Of a DNA stretch of 64,000 nt, positions 25,568 to 33,810 are shown one piece after another. A program made the translations under genes and the position numbers. The stretch spans positions 1-64,000 of the forward strand of contig JAHZKP010000096.1 in the NCBI GenBank assembly GCA_022600345.1, read 5' to 3'. Numbering within the stretch: the first letter of the stretch is position 1; each line of letters opens with the position of its first letter. The DNA is from Alphaproteobacteria bacterium (lineage in GTDB: Bacteria > Pseudomonadota > Alphaproteobacteria > Rhizobiales > Hyphomicrobiaceae). Below the pieces are notes generated by a model. That model did no database searches and was not told the DNA's origin. It saw nothing but the letters and a program-made list of their open reading frames with translations.

Positions 25568-26803
25568 TCAATTCGCCGCGCCTGGGGGCTGGTGAGTGGG
25601 CCATGAAATCGAGAATTGACTGCCGCGGGCGGTGCCTGGGTCGGAGGCCAAAGTCAGTTTTCCGCCGACGCTTTCCACCGTTCGTTTGACGAATGCGAGG
25701 CCCATGCCGTGGGAGAGGTCGTCATTGGGGAGGTACTGGCCATCGCCATCGAGGCGATAGCTGCGGAATGGGAAGAACACGGCATCCTGGCGTCCCAGCG
25801 GAATGCCTGGGCCGTTGTCGGCGACCGTTATGTTGAGGTGTTCGCCTTGTTGCGTTCCGGTGATCTCAATCCAGCCGTCCGATTTCAGGTCGTGATGCTT
25901 GATGGCGTTGTCGATCAGGTTGCGCAAGACAAGATCGAGGGGCGCGATGTAGGTGGTCAATTCGGGCCAATCGCCCTGGATCTTTATCGCGAAGCCATCG
26001 GGGCAAGGCAGGGAAGCAACGATGTCGCCGATCAACTGCCTGCTGTCGATGACTTCCAGAGCATCCTTGTTGCGGCCCAGGCTGGCATAGTCGAGCAGTT
26101 GGGAGAGCATTGTCGACATGCGCCGCGATTGGCCTTTTAGCGCTGTGCAGGCCTCGTGAATCTTCTCAGGGTTGGCCTCTTCAACGCCCTGTTCCACATC
26201 ATCGGCCAGGTAGCGAAGAATGCGCATGGGAGCCTTGAGGTCGTGCGAGATGATGGAAGCGTAGTCTTCAAGGTCGCGGTTGCACAGTTCAAGTTCAGCA
26301 TTCGCCTTTTCAAGTTCGAGCTTTTGCTGCTCGATTTGTTCCAACAGCATGCGCCGGTCGCGTTGCAGCCGGGCGACGGCGACATCGGTGGTCGATTGGT
26401 GGCTGGCACGGGTGATGAGCAAGAGGAAGGCGCCGGTGGCCTGGTCGGCCTCACCGGACATGCCGGCGGGATCAGTTGAACGGTCAGGCGTTTCCGAGGC
26501 GTGCCGGAAGACGGATATGTCAATGCGCGGGCGTGCTTCATCGGGTGAAGCAACAAGAAGGATGCCGGGCAATTCAAACGATGTGACGCCATCAGAGGGC
26601 AGGGCGTGGATGTCGTCTTCATAGTCGGCAAGGATGGGCATGCCGGCATGCATGGGTTCGCCGATTTCCAAACGCGATGCCAGTTCTCCGAAGCGCCCGG
26701 TGACGATAAGTTGCGCGTCGAGCCAAGCCAATCCGTAGATGCCGTTGCGCGCCAACAAAAGGCTGGCGCTGAACAGGGGGGCGGGTTGTGGGTTGGACAT
26801 CAT
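25568..26803 (-). CDS. sensor histidine kinase linked to a small GTPase
   Basis: Protein of 411 residues without membrane segments. An N-terminal PAS-like region (NGIYGLAWLD ... VTGRFGELA) is followed by a coiled coil, a HisKA dimerisation helix with phospho-acceptor His in ISHDLKAPMR (about residue 187) and a HATPase domain with N box NLIDNAIKHH, G1 VADNGPGIP and G2 GMGLAFVKRTVESVGG. The start was placed after the GTPase stop (26823); the second of two tandem ATGs (26800) is equally possible. The 20-base spacing to the GTPase gene suggests co-expression, and the cytosolic layout suggests it senses an internal state or partner. Confidence 0.88.
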   Translation of the reverse strand: MMSNPQPAPLFSASLLLARNGIYGLAWLDAQLIVTGRFGELASRLEIGEPMHAGMPILADYEDDIHALPSDGVTSFELPGILLVASPDEARPRIDISVFRHASETPDRSTDPAGMSGEADQATGAFLLLITRASHQSTTDVAVARLQRDRRMLLEQIEQQKLELEKANAELELCNRDLEDYASIISHDLKAPMRILRYLADDVEQGVEEANPEKIHEACTALKGQSRRMSTMLSQLLDYASLGRNKDALEVIDSRQLIGDIVASLPCPDGFAIKIQGDWPELTTYIAPLDLVLRNLIDNAIKHHDLKSDGWIEITGTQQGEHLNITVADNGPGIPLGRQDAVFFPFRSYRLDGDGQYLPNDDLSHGMGLAFVKRTVESVGGKLTLASDPGTARGSQFSISWPTHQPPGAAN

Positions 26804-26822
26804 TGTTGGTGCGTTTTCCAGG

Positions 26823-27335
26823 CTACAGGCCGCGCCGCTGGATTGTGTCGGCTGCTGCGTGAAATGCGGTTTCGACATTCTGTCCGGTTTTGGCGCTGGT
26901 GTGAAAGACCGGGGTGTCGATTGCAGGCAGCGAGGGCAGGGCGGTGTATTGGCCATCGGCTGTTTCTTCTATCAGATCGGACTTGTTCAGCAGCAGGAAC
27001 AACGGTCGGCCCGGCCGGGCCTGCCGCCAACCGGAGGCCAAGGCGCCCATGGCACTCAGCGTTGCTGGTCGGGCAGCGTCGCCGACAATCAGGGCGGCAG
27101 CGGCATTTTTCATATAGACGCTGGAAAAGATGGTTTCACCGAAGTTGCCATCGGTGTCCCAGATCAGCAACGTCATCGCCTCGCGGCTTGCGGTTTGTTC
27201 CAGCTTGTGGGTGTAGATCTCAACGTTGATCGTCGGCATGTAATTGGTGCCGAATTTGCCGTGCACGAAACGGTTGACGAGGGACGTTTTGCCAACGCCG
27301 ATTTCGCCCAGAAGCATGATTTTGCGTGCGGTCAC
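26823..27335 (-). CDS. bacterial Rab/Ras-like small GTPase
   Basis: Protein of 170 residues covering a complete Ras-type G domain. G1 is GEIGVGKTS (10-18), the switch I Thr lies in MPTI (35), G3 is WDTDGNF (59-65), G4 is NKSD (117-120) and G5 is TSAKT (146-150). The eukaryote-like DTAGQ of switch II is DTDGN, so the usual catalytic glutamine is Asn64 (codon 27144-27146). No C-terminal prenylation motif is present. It lies between the OmpA-like gene upstream and the histidine kinase gene downstream, all on the minus strand. By analogy with MglA and Rab-like bacterial GTPases it should be a regulatory switch. Confidence 0.88.
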   Translation of the reverse strand: MTARKIMLLGEIGVGKTSLVNRFVHGKFGTNYMPTINVEIYTHKLEQTASREAMTLLIWDTDGNFGETIFSSVYMKNAAAALIVGDAARPATLSAMGALASGWRQARPGRPLFLLLNKSDLIEETADGQYTALPSLPAIDTPVFHTSAKTGQNVETAFHAAADTIQRRGL

Positions 27336-27503
27336 TCGTGTTCCATTTCCGCGGTCGGGTGCAGCTTAAGTTGCCCGCCATCTCAGGATGTGGCCGGTTA
27401 TTGGCGGGGCGCAATGAATATCACTGATGAAGCACAATCGTCGTTTCGGTTGCATCCCCGAAACCGACACGGTCTTTCAATGCAATCAGTGTGCTTCGCA
27501 AGA

Positions 27504-29696
27504 TTATTCTCCCACGAAGCCGATCTCGAATTCAACCCGACGGTTCGGGCTCGATTCGCCAACGACGGTTGAAATATCCTTGGCGTCGACGCGGCCGATC
27601 GCAACGAGGCGGCGGGCGGGAATTCCCCGAGAAACAAGCGCGCGCTTGACGTTATCGGCGCGGTCCTGGGAGAGGGGTGAATTTTGGCGGCTGTTGCCTT
27701 TTTCATCGGTGAAGCCGACGACGCGAACAGTGACGTTGGTGGCCTTCATCAGTCTGGCCAGTTCATCAAGGTGGGCTGACGCGGTCCTTGGGTTGCGGAA
27801 GCGGGCACCGGTTGAAAAGAAGATGGCGTGGCTTTGAGTCCAGGCGGCCAATTTCTCGCGGGGCGTTGGTCCTGTTGCTTTTACGACGACCGGCGGCGGT
27901 GGTGGCGGAGGCTTGATCGAAGAAGCTTGAGAAAGTGCCGCGACAAGCGTTGCGAATTGTTCAGTCTGGACGGCCATTGCTTCGGCTTCCGAGACGAGGG
28001 AATTGCCCGCCGTTGTTGATGGCGGGGCCGATGGCTGGGATGACCGTGTGCCGGCTTCATTGGTGGCAAGCAGGCCGGACAACTGCAAGGCCTGTTGCGC
28101 CAGGGATGAGCGCAATGCTGCGAGGCGTTCGATGAGAGGGCTGCTTTCGTCAAGCTTGCCACCGGGGGCTGCCTCATCCAACAGCGTCTGCAATTCGCCT
28201 TTCACAGTCGCGGCGGCCTGGCGGGCGGACTCGACGATTTGCCGGTCGCCGGCATCGGTGACGTTTTGCTGCAACTGGCTGAGATCGGGGGGCAGCATTT
28301 CCAGCCGGGCGATGGTGCGCTGGGTGCTGCGCTCGAAGGCCTGGCGCTCAAGGCGCTGGCTGAGGGCGGATAGATCCTGTTTCAGTCCGGCGATCTGGGG
28401 CGTTGCATCGGGGCCTGTTGGAACCACCGTCAGTTGATCGTCCACCGTCGTTCCCGACAGGCGGTTCTCAAGATTGGCGATTATTTCGGACTTGGCGGAT
28501 TGGGACGGGGCGAGGCCGGCCAGCGAGATGCCGGTTCCATAATCGGCAACCGTCAGGCGGACGGGATATCCGCGCATGGACTGGGTTTCAGAAATGACGG
28601 TGTTGGCGCGCTCGCGGACCCATTCGGTCGTGGCGTATTTGTATCCAGCCCATGCCAGCCAGCCAGCCAGAAGCAGCGCCAGCAGCCAGCCGAGCAACTT
28701 CATGATCAGCCAGCCGGAATTGTCGGCTTCGACCTCGCGGCGGATATCGTCGACGCGGGTTTCGATGCCCTCGGCGACTTCGGACAATAGCCCGGTGCGG
28801 CGCGTCTCCGAAGACGCGCTCGTTGCCAGTTCGTCCCACTGGTCGTGCTGGCGTTCGAGTGCGGCGATGAATTCCTCGTCGACGATGCGCTCGACCGTGG
28901 CGTTGGAGACGCCTGAACACTTGGCGGCCAACAACAGGCGCGGAGAGGCGCGAAGGTATACCTGGGCGGAATTCAGGTCGATTTGGCGAAGCGTCGAAGC
29001 ATCGTCGTTGAAGGCTTCGAGTGAAAACTCGTTGATGGCTGTCAGGATGCCACTCATAACCTGATCGCGGTCGGGCGACCCTTCGACGTCGGGCCAGCGG
29101 GCGATCAATTCGCCTGAACCGCGGCGGATCAGATAGAGTTCCTGGACGTCGAGATCCTGGGAGCGGGCAAGCGCCAATTCGGCCATCGATCGGCCGGTCA
29201 TCAGGCTTTGAACGCGCAGCATCGACGGGTTGGCCGTCAACTGGCGATTGATGCGTTCGGTGACTTCGCGCATGGCGCTGGCGACGTAGGCCTGCACCAG
29301 ACGGCCCGTGATCGGATAGAGGGCTTCGACGAGTTCGTCCTGGCTCTCGTGGATTTCACGCTTGATGGTGCGCACGACCAGGGGTGCGATGGCTTCGGAA
29401 AGCTGGTCGTGGCGTTCGACTTCGGCTTTCGCCAGGGACTGATCGAGAACGGTTGCGACGCTTGTAGTAAAGCGTTCCTGGGTGCCTGCCCGCTCAAAGA
29501 CCTCGTCGAGTTGCTGCTTTACTTCGCGGCGGAACGATTCTTCTGAAATGGCGATGCGATTGAGATCGCGGGCGAGTGCGCCGCGTTGGTCGGTGCCGAC
29601 TTTGGCGACCGCCTCGATGCGCCGCTGGAGGTCTGTCAGGGCGCGGGATTCATTTTCAAAGAGCAGCTCTTTGAGCTTGGCTACACCGTTGGACAT
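27504..29696 (-). CDS. single-pass envelope protein: roadblock-like region, TM helix, OmpA peptidoglycan-binding domain
   Basis: Protein of 730 residues. Residues 1-330 are soluble and presumably cytoplasmic: helices and coiled coil, then about 185-262 a strand-strand-helix-strand pattern (ELYLIRRGSGELIARW, a helix, then QVYLRASPRLLLAAKCSG) reminiscent of roadblock/LC7-type GTPase partner folds. One membrane helix spans about 329-352. A BON-like segment (about 375-430), coiled coil, a poly-proline run (596-602) and a C-terminal OmpA domain (about 625-728) follow. The OmpA domain has GFTDEKGNSRQNSPLSQDRA and NRRVEFEI. The layout would link a cytosolic GTPase to the cell wall. N-terminal architecture and roadblock likeness are inferred from pattern, not from a search. 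Confidence 0.85.
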   Translation of the reverse strand: MSNGVAKLKELLFENESRALTDLQRRIEAVAKVGTDQRGALARDLNRIAISEESFRREVKQQLDEVFERAGTQERFTTSVATVLDQSLAKAEVERHDQLSEAIAPLVVRTIKREIHESQDELVEALYPITGRLVQAYVASAMREVTERINRQLTANPSMLRVQSLMTGRSMAELALARSQDLDVQELYLIRRGSGELIARWPDVEGSPDRDQVMSGILTAINEFSLEAFNDDASTLRQIDLNSAQVYLRASPRLLLAAKCSGVSNATVERIVDEEFIAALERQHDQWDELATSASSETRRTGLLSEVAEGIETRVDDIRREVEADNSGWLIMKLLGWLLALLLAGWLAWAGYKYATTEWVRERANTVISETQSMRGYPVRLTVADYGTGISLAGLAPSQSAKSEIIANLENRLSGTTVDDQLTVVPTGPDATPQIAGLKQDLSALSQRLERQAFERSTQRTIARLEMLPPDLSQLQQNVTDAGDRQIVESARQAAATVKGELQTLLDEAAPGGKLDESSPLIERLAALRSSLAQQALQLSGLLATNEAGTRSSQPSAPPSTTAGNSLVSEAEAMAVQTEQFATLVAALSQASSIKPPPPPPPVVVKATGPTPREKLAAWTQSHAIFFSTGARFRNPRTASAHLDELARLMKATNVTVRVVGFTDEKGNSRQNSPLSQDRADNVKRALVSRGIPARRLVAIGRVDAKDISTVVGESSPNRRVEFEIGFVGE

Positions 29697-29870
29697 GATG
29701 GCTTATATGGTTCCTGTGGCCCCATTGAATTTGTACGCCAAGGGATTCTAACGAGAACGCCGCCACTCGGCCAGAGCATTCGGGCGGGTTGGCCGAGACG
29801 TCGATCTGGCAGTTATACCGGTGGCCGGGCGCAGGCCGTGACGTTTCGCTATCCGCGCAAGGATGGGCGG

Positions 29871-30179
29871 TTAGATCCGCGAGATCTTCTTGATATGGGA
29901 GCCAAGGTCGGAAATACCCTGGGCCAGTTCGTCAAAGGCTGCACGGCGTTCGCCTGCGACTTCGCCCGAGAGGGCTTCGATGCGGGCCTGCATGGCGTCG
30001 AGCCGGCGCGAGATGTCGGTTTCCAGGGTGCGAAGTTGGGTTTCGATGGCGGTCAGGCGATCCTCGGTGCGGCGGAGATCTTCTCCCACCAGGATATCGC
30101 GGACCTGCTGCATCTTCTCATCGTTGACTTGCCGTTGAGGTGCGCCGGTTCGAAGGGCGTCGAGGGACGTGGCGGTCAT
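29871..30179 (-). CDS. small coiled-coil protein upstream of the OmpA-like gene
   Basis: Protein of 102 residues, almost entirely amphipathic helix. A DEKMQQVRDILVGEDLRR segment is followed by heptads with alternating Leu and charged residues to about residue 90. The phrase ILVGED resembles the start of the OmpA-like protein (LLFENE), so the two may share an N-terminal helical element and interact. The start was moved to the ATG giving MTATSLDAL; the ATG 17 codons upstream is not supported. The 174-base gap to the next gene and shared strand make it the likely first gene of the GTPase cluster. Confidence 0.65.
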   Translation of the reverse strand: MTATSLDALRTGAPQRQVNDEKMQQVRDILVGEDLRRTEDRLTAIETQLRTLETDISRRLDAMQARIEALSGEVAGERRAAFDELAQGISDLGSHIKKISRI

Positions 30180-30596
30180 GACGGTACTCTTACTGTGGAT
30201 GCTACAAATTTTATCGGCTCGTCGCTGCAACAGCCCTTGGGCGGCCTATAATCGATACCGCCGGTGGGGCCTGGGAACGGCTTTTGGCTGCTACAAGCCG
30301 ACTGTCAGCGTTGGCGTGCGAGCCCTTCCTTCAATTGCATAACACAGGAACCTGCACGATTCGAGCCAATCGGAGGCCGGCGCAACGCAAGGTAGCATCG
30401 AATGTATTTACCAATTCCCAACGCTGTCTCGCGTTTTTGAACTTGCGTGCGAAACCCTTCGTTTTATCGCCTCACGGCACTCAACTTAAGGGTGTGGCGT
30501 CAGGCTCTGATTGGCACAACGGCGAACAGCAAAACGCCCGGAAAACAGATCCGGGCATTTCATTTCACGTTGTGAATCGAAATTTTCGGTTGCCGG
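30180..30596. other. intergenic stretch upstream of the GTPase cluster
   Basis: About 415 bases without a supported gene. The left part must contain the promoter of the minus-strand coiled-coil/OmpA/GTPase genes. The right part contains the terminator of the DUF2853 gene. No RNA gene was recognised. Confidence 0.5.
30531..30562 (-). terminator. rho-independent terminator of the DUF2853 gene
   Basis: Stem GCCCGG / CCGGGC with a nine-base loop. On the minus strand it is followed by a GTTTTGC run; on the plus strand by ATTTCATTT. It lies about 35 bases beyond the DUF2853 stop. Confidence 0.75.
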
Positions 30597-30920
30597 TCAG
30601 GCGATCAGCTTGTCGACCTTGCCGTATTTTTCCGCCAGCAGGTAATAGAAGGTGACGCGTTTCTTGCGGTGGTCGCCCTTCATCGTCTCGCAGACTTCCT
30701 TGATCGCTGCATCGAGTTTTTTGTCGTCGTCGCCAAGCTCCAGTTTCTTTTTCAGCCAACTATCGCGGACGCGGGCCAACTCATCCTTGCTGGAGCAAGA
30801 GACAAGGGAGGCGTCTTTGCTGCGCAGCGCGATACCCAGATGCTTGACGATTCCGGCGACGGCGTCTTCGTTGACCTTCTTTGCGTAGCGCGCGACATCT
30901 TCGACGTGTTCGTTGGCCAT
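30597..30920 (-). CDS. DUF2853 family protein
   Basis: Small cytoplasmic helical protein of 107 residues. It matches the DUF2853 pattern as I know it: Y-A-K-K-V-N near the N-terminus, DELARVRDSWLKKKLEL in the middle and KKRVTFYYLLAEKYGK near the C-terminus. The family is common in alphaproteobacteria and has no established function. It appears to be a single-gene unit with its own terminator. Confidence 0.8.
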   Translation of the reverse strand: MANEHVEDVARYAKKVNEDAVAGIVKHLGIALRSKDASLVSCSSKDELARVRDSWLKKKLELGDDDKKLDAAIKEVCETMKGDHRKKRVTFYYLLAEKYGKVDKLIA

Positions 30921-31092
30921 ATTAGGTGTCTCCCTTCGTTGCCTGGTATAATTTTGTGGGCCGGCTCCCGGGGTGTTGGGTCTTGTTTTGTTTCGTTTTG
31001 CCAGGTCCAGCCGCGAATCGATTTCATCAGATCATTACTCTACGTAGCATTCAGCCGAATTCGACTAAAAAATCAAGCGCTTGGATGCTTCG

Positions 31093-32226
31093 TTAACCGA
31101 CCGGGACAGTATTTGTGTTGGTGGGCTGAGTTTTTCGCGCGTGATGGCGGAAGGCCATGTAGCTGGCGTTGATGCGTTGGGAGATCTCGTCGTGGCCAGA
31201 CAATTCGGCGGCCAGGGCATCGCTGATTGGTGGAATTGCTGATCGCAATGCGGCGGGTAGCTGGGAGATCCGCAGGTTGTTGCGTTTCTTCAAGGTTTCC
31301 AGAAGCATAGCGTCAGATAGGCGGGCTTCCGTGAGGTTTGTGCGGTAGGCGTTGCCAGCGCAGGTGGCGATGATCGCGCGGTCGGCCTGGGTAAGGCTAT
31401 CCCAGACATCAAGGTCGACCGACAAGGCCAGGGCCGTGCCGTTTGGATTGAGGTCGGAAGGATAAGCGTATTTGGCCAATTGGGCTATGCCGGTGGCCAT
31501 GGCGTTCAGTGTTGCGCCGTCTTCAAGCGCAGTTATCTCGCCGGTGTGGAGGGCGCTTTTTGCGTCGCTGTGGGCAACAACACTGGGCGCTGCCCCTAGG
31601 GCGCGGGCGACATCGGCAGCCGGTTTCACCGTTGCGATTGCCAGACGGTTAAAGGATCCAGGTCGGGTTAGATCGATTTTCGACCAGATCATCGGGTTGG
31701 CACCCAGGTGACCTGCAAGGAGCTGTTTGGTGCCGTGGGATGCTGCCAGTTCGTCCCAGGCATGTTGCCCGCCGCCCAGTGTGACCCAGTCGATGAGTTG
31801 TTCGCCCGTCAATCCGGATGTTGAAGGAAGCCCGGCGAAATAGGCATAGGCTGGATGCAGGTCGCTACGGTCGTGCTCGGGGCCGTAATGGAATTGGGGC
31901 TTATCGTCATTCGATACGCTCGAAATCGGGGAATTGACGCCGTACTCGAACTCCAGGTTGATCCGGCTGTCGGTCGCTTGTTTGATCGACAGGGCGAGGC
32001 GGTGGGCCATGTCGGCGGGGCCCGCCACGTTCTGGGGCCAGGGCAGGCTTAATGTGAAGGTTCGGGTGTTTGCGGTATGCACAGCCGGTGAAGGTATATT
32101 ACCGCCGGTGGCGGCAGCTTCATTGCAAGTGCCAGCCGACGACGCGCCTGCCGAGGCGGCCGCACCTGCCGAGGCAGCAAGCGCTGCGGCAGCACCAGTC
32201 GATTTCAGAAAGCCTCGTCTGTCCAT
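31093..32226 (-). CDS. orphan TRAP-type substrate-binding protein
   Basis: Predicted periplasmic protein of 377 residues with a Tat-like leader (MDRRGFLKSTGAAAALAAS) and a long alanine-rich linker. The mature part follows the DctP-type solute-binding pattern (FTLSLPWPQNVAGPADMAHR and ALEDGATLNAMATGIAQLAK), closest to TRAP proteins annotated as C4-dicarboxylate/mannitol-like. No TRAP permease genes are adjacent, so it must use a permease elsewhere or act as a sensor-binding protein. The family call is by pattern and moderately sure. Confidence 0.65.
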   Translation of the reverse strand: MDRRGFLKSTGAAAALAASAGAAASAGASSAGTCNEAAATGGNIPSPAVHTANTRTFTLSLPWPQNVAGPADMAHRLALSIKQATDSRINLEFEYGVNSPISSVSNDDKPQFHYGPEHDRSDLHPAYAYFAGLPSTSGLTGEQLIDWVTLGGGQHAWDELAASHGTKQLLAGHLGANPMIWSKIDLTRPGSFNRLAIATVKPAADVARALGAAPSVVAHSDAKSALHTGEITALEDGATLNAMATGIAQLAKYAYPSDLNPNGTALALSVDLDVWDSLTQADRAIIATCAGNAYRTNLTEARLSDAMLLETLKKRNNLRISQLPAALRSAIPPISDALAAELSGHDEISQRINASYMAFRHHARKTQPTNTNTVPVG

Positions 32227-32374
32227 TGCCGATCTCCAGGCGCGCTTGATCCATTTGGTGCGTATGGAACCTCAACCGGAGAGCGTTTGCAATGGCCGTG
32301 TCGCATCCTGACTGTCCAGGTGGCAGTCGAGAAGACTGATGTGCTGGGATTAGAGCCGCATTATGGAGCTGGGT

Positions 32375-32764
32375 TCAGCGACCGGCGAGGATGTGGTCGA
32401 TTGCCTTGAAGAAATCATGATGACTGACGTAGCCGGGAATGCGGCCGATTTCCTGGTTGTTTTCGAGCACAACGAACGTCGGGACGACGCCGACGGGTTG
32501 TGTCAGGCCGATTTCACCGAGGGCTGGATCGTTAAGATCGACGAAGCGGACAGGGACTTTGCGGCCCTGTTTGGAAGCCTTGTAGTTGGGCAGGAGCTGG
32601 CGACGGAAGATGCCGCAGTAAATGCAACCTGGGACTTCAAGGACGACAAGTTGCAGGTTTGCGGCAGGGGCTGCAACGGTCGCGACGTTGCGGGCTGCTT
32701 TGGGCGCTGGAAGTGCCGCAATCAGGCCGATGATGAAGACCGAAAACCACGCGAAACGCTGCAT
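32375..32764 (-). CDS. periplasmic thioredoxin-fold protein (SoxS/SoxW-like)
   Basis: Protein of 129 residues with a signal peptide or anchor (MQRFAWFSVFIIGLIAALPA) and one thioredoxin-like domain. The redox site is CIYC, preceded by LQLVVLEVPG, and the cis-proline is in GVVPTFVVL. This resembles the SoxS-type thioredoxins found in sox clusters, but no sox gene is here, so a general periplasmic disulfide reductase role is possible. The start at MQRF is preferred over an ATG six codons earlier because it gives a normal signal peptide. Confidence 0.75.
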   Translation of the reverse strand: MQRFAWFSVFIIGLIAALPAPKAARNVATVAAPAANLQLVVLEVPGCIYCGIFRRQLLPNYKASKQGRKVPVRFVDLNDPALGEIGLTQPVGVVPTFVVLENNQEIGRIPGYVSHHDFFKAIDHILAGR

Positions 32765-32885
32765 TGTAACCACGCTGAACAAACCATCGGGCGTTCATTC
32801 GCCTGAGGAATTGTCAGGGTAGCCAAGAAGGCGCTTCAGGTGGCGGATTCCATGAAGATTGCGTTAATCGCCGTGTCGGGGCGGG

Positions 32886-33542
32886 TCAACTCGCCGGGCA
32901 GGTGATCGATACGGTTTGAGCAAGGCCGATGCCGATGTCGCCGCCGAACTGCTGATAGAACGCTTCGCCAAGCTTTTCGGCTTCGGCGGTTTCATCTTCG
33001 GCGACCGATACGTCAACCTTGCAGCCGGTCGGTGCACCGGCGGCGAGTGTGACCGGCTTTGCCTTGTTCAGTTCGAAGGCGATGTAGAAGCTGGGGTCGT
33101 AGACCTGGAATGAAAAATCAGGAGCGGTGGCGAGAACCGGATCGGCAAGCGGCAGCGTGAAGTGCAGCGTCAGGATGCCCTTTTCGTGGGTCAGCCAGTA
33201 GTCCTTTGGAGCGGCGATCTTGAGTGCCGAGGTGCCCAGCTTTGGGTGGGTGAAGTAGTCGAATTCCTTGAGGCCATCAATATTGACCTGGGCCAGTTCG
33301 GCCAGTTCCTCGCGGTCATATTTGCCGTCGCCATTCTTATCGAGGCCTTCGATGGCCATCGTCGAATAGCCCTCGTCGAAGGTCCAGGCGTTCTTGAAGC
33401 CGGTGACGCGGCCTGAGTCGTAGATGACTTTGGATTTTACATCGACCCAGACGTGGGGATGGGCTGCCGCAGTGGTGGCCGCAGCGGCGGCGATCACGGC
33501 GGCGAGGGTGAGGCGGGCGGCCATCTGGATTGAATTCATCAT
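32886..33542 (-). CDS. DUF1007 family periplasmic protein
   Basis: Protein of 218 residues with a signal peptide cut near TAAAHPHVWV. The mature start HPHVWVDVKSKVIYD is the DUF1007 signature. An EF-hand-like loop, LDKNGDGKYDREEL, lies at about 70-83. Family members usually precede a nickel/cobalt (RcnA/NicO-type) permease gene and are thought to help divalent-metal handling; no such permease is next to it here. Two ATGs in tandem (33542 and 33539) can serve as start; an earlier ATG (33650) would bury the signal peptide. Confidence 0.85.
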   Translation of the reverse strand: MMNSIQMAARLTLAAVIAAAAATTAAAHPHVWVDVKSKVIYDSGRVTGFKNAWTFDEGYSTMAIEGLDKNGDGKYDREELAELAQVNIDGLKEFDYFTHPKLGTSALKIAAPKDYWLTHEKGILTLHFTLPLADPVLATAPDFSFQVYDPSFYIAFELNKAKPVTLAAGAPTGCKVDVSVAEDETAEAEKLGEAFYQQFGGDIGIGLAQTVSITCPAS

Positions 33543-33702
33543 GTGCCGGAAAGTCCTCTGTAGCGCACTGGGGCCGGTCTTTATCTTCGGTGGCTCCGGG
33601 TCGAAGTCGTCAATAACGGGGTAATTTAGACCGGGACTGAGGCAGCACAAGGCCCGGCCGGTGAGATGTCGCAGGCAGGGTCGTGCTTGTGGTCGGCCTA
33701 CG

Positions 33703-33735
33703 AAAAAAGGCCGCTGCGACGGCAGCGACCCTTTT
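33703..33735 (-). terminator. rho-independent terminator of the L,D-transpeptidase gene
   Basis: Nine-base stem GGTCGCTGC / GCAGCGGCC (one G-T pair) with a four-base loop, followed on the minus strand by TTTTTTCG. Confidence 0.8.
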
Positions 33736-33810
33736 GTCGTGGTTGCTATAGGTTATCGAGGCGGTCGCGTCGCTCATCAAGCCGGTTGAGCAAGGTTCAG
33801 GCTTGCCGGC

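Noticed and set aside
24922..30179. GTPase cluster as a Streptomyces-type conservon
   Set aside because: No DUF742 or separate roadblock gene is present, and the kinase is not of the conservon nitrate-sensor type.
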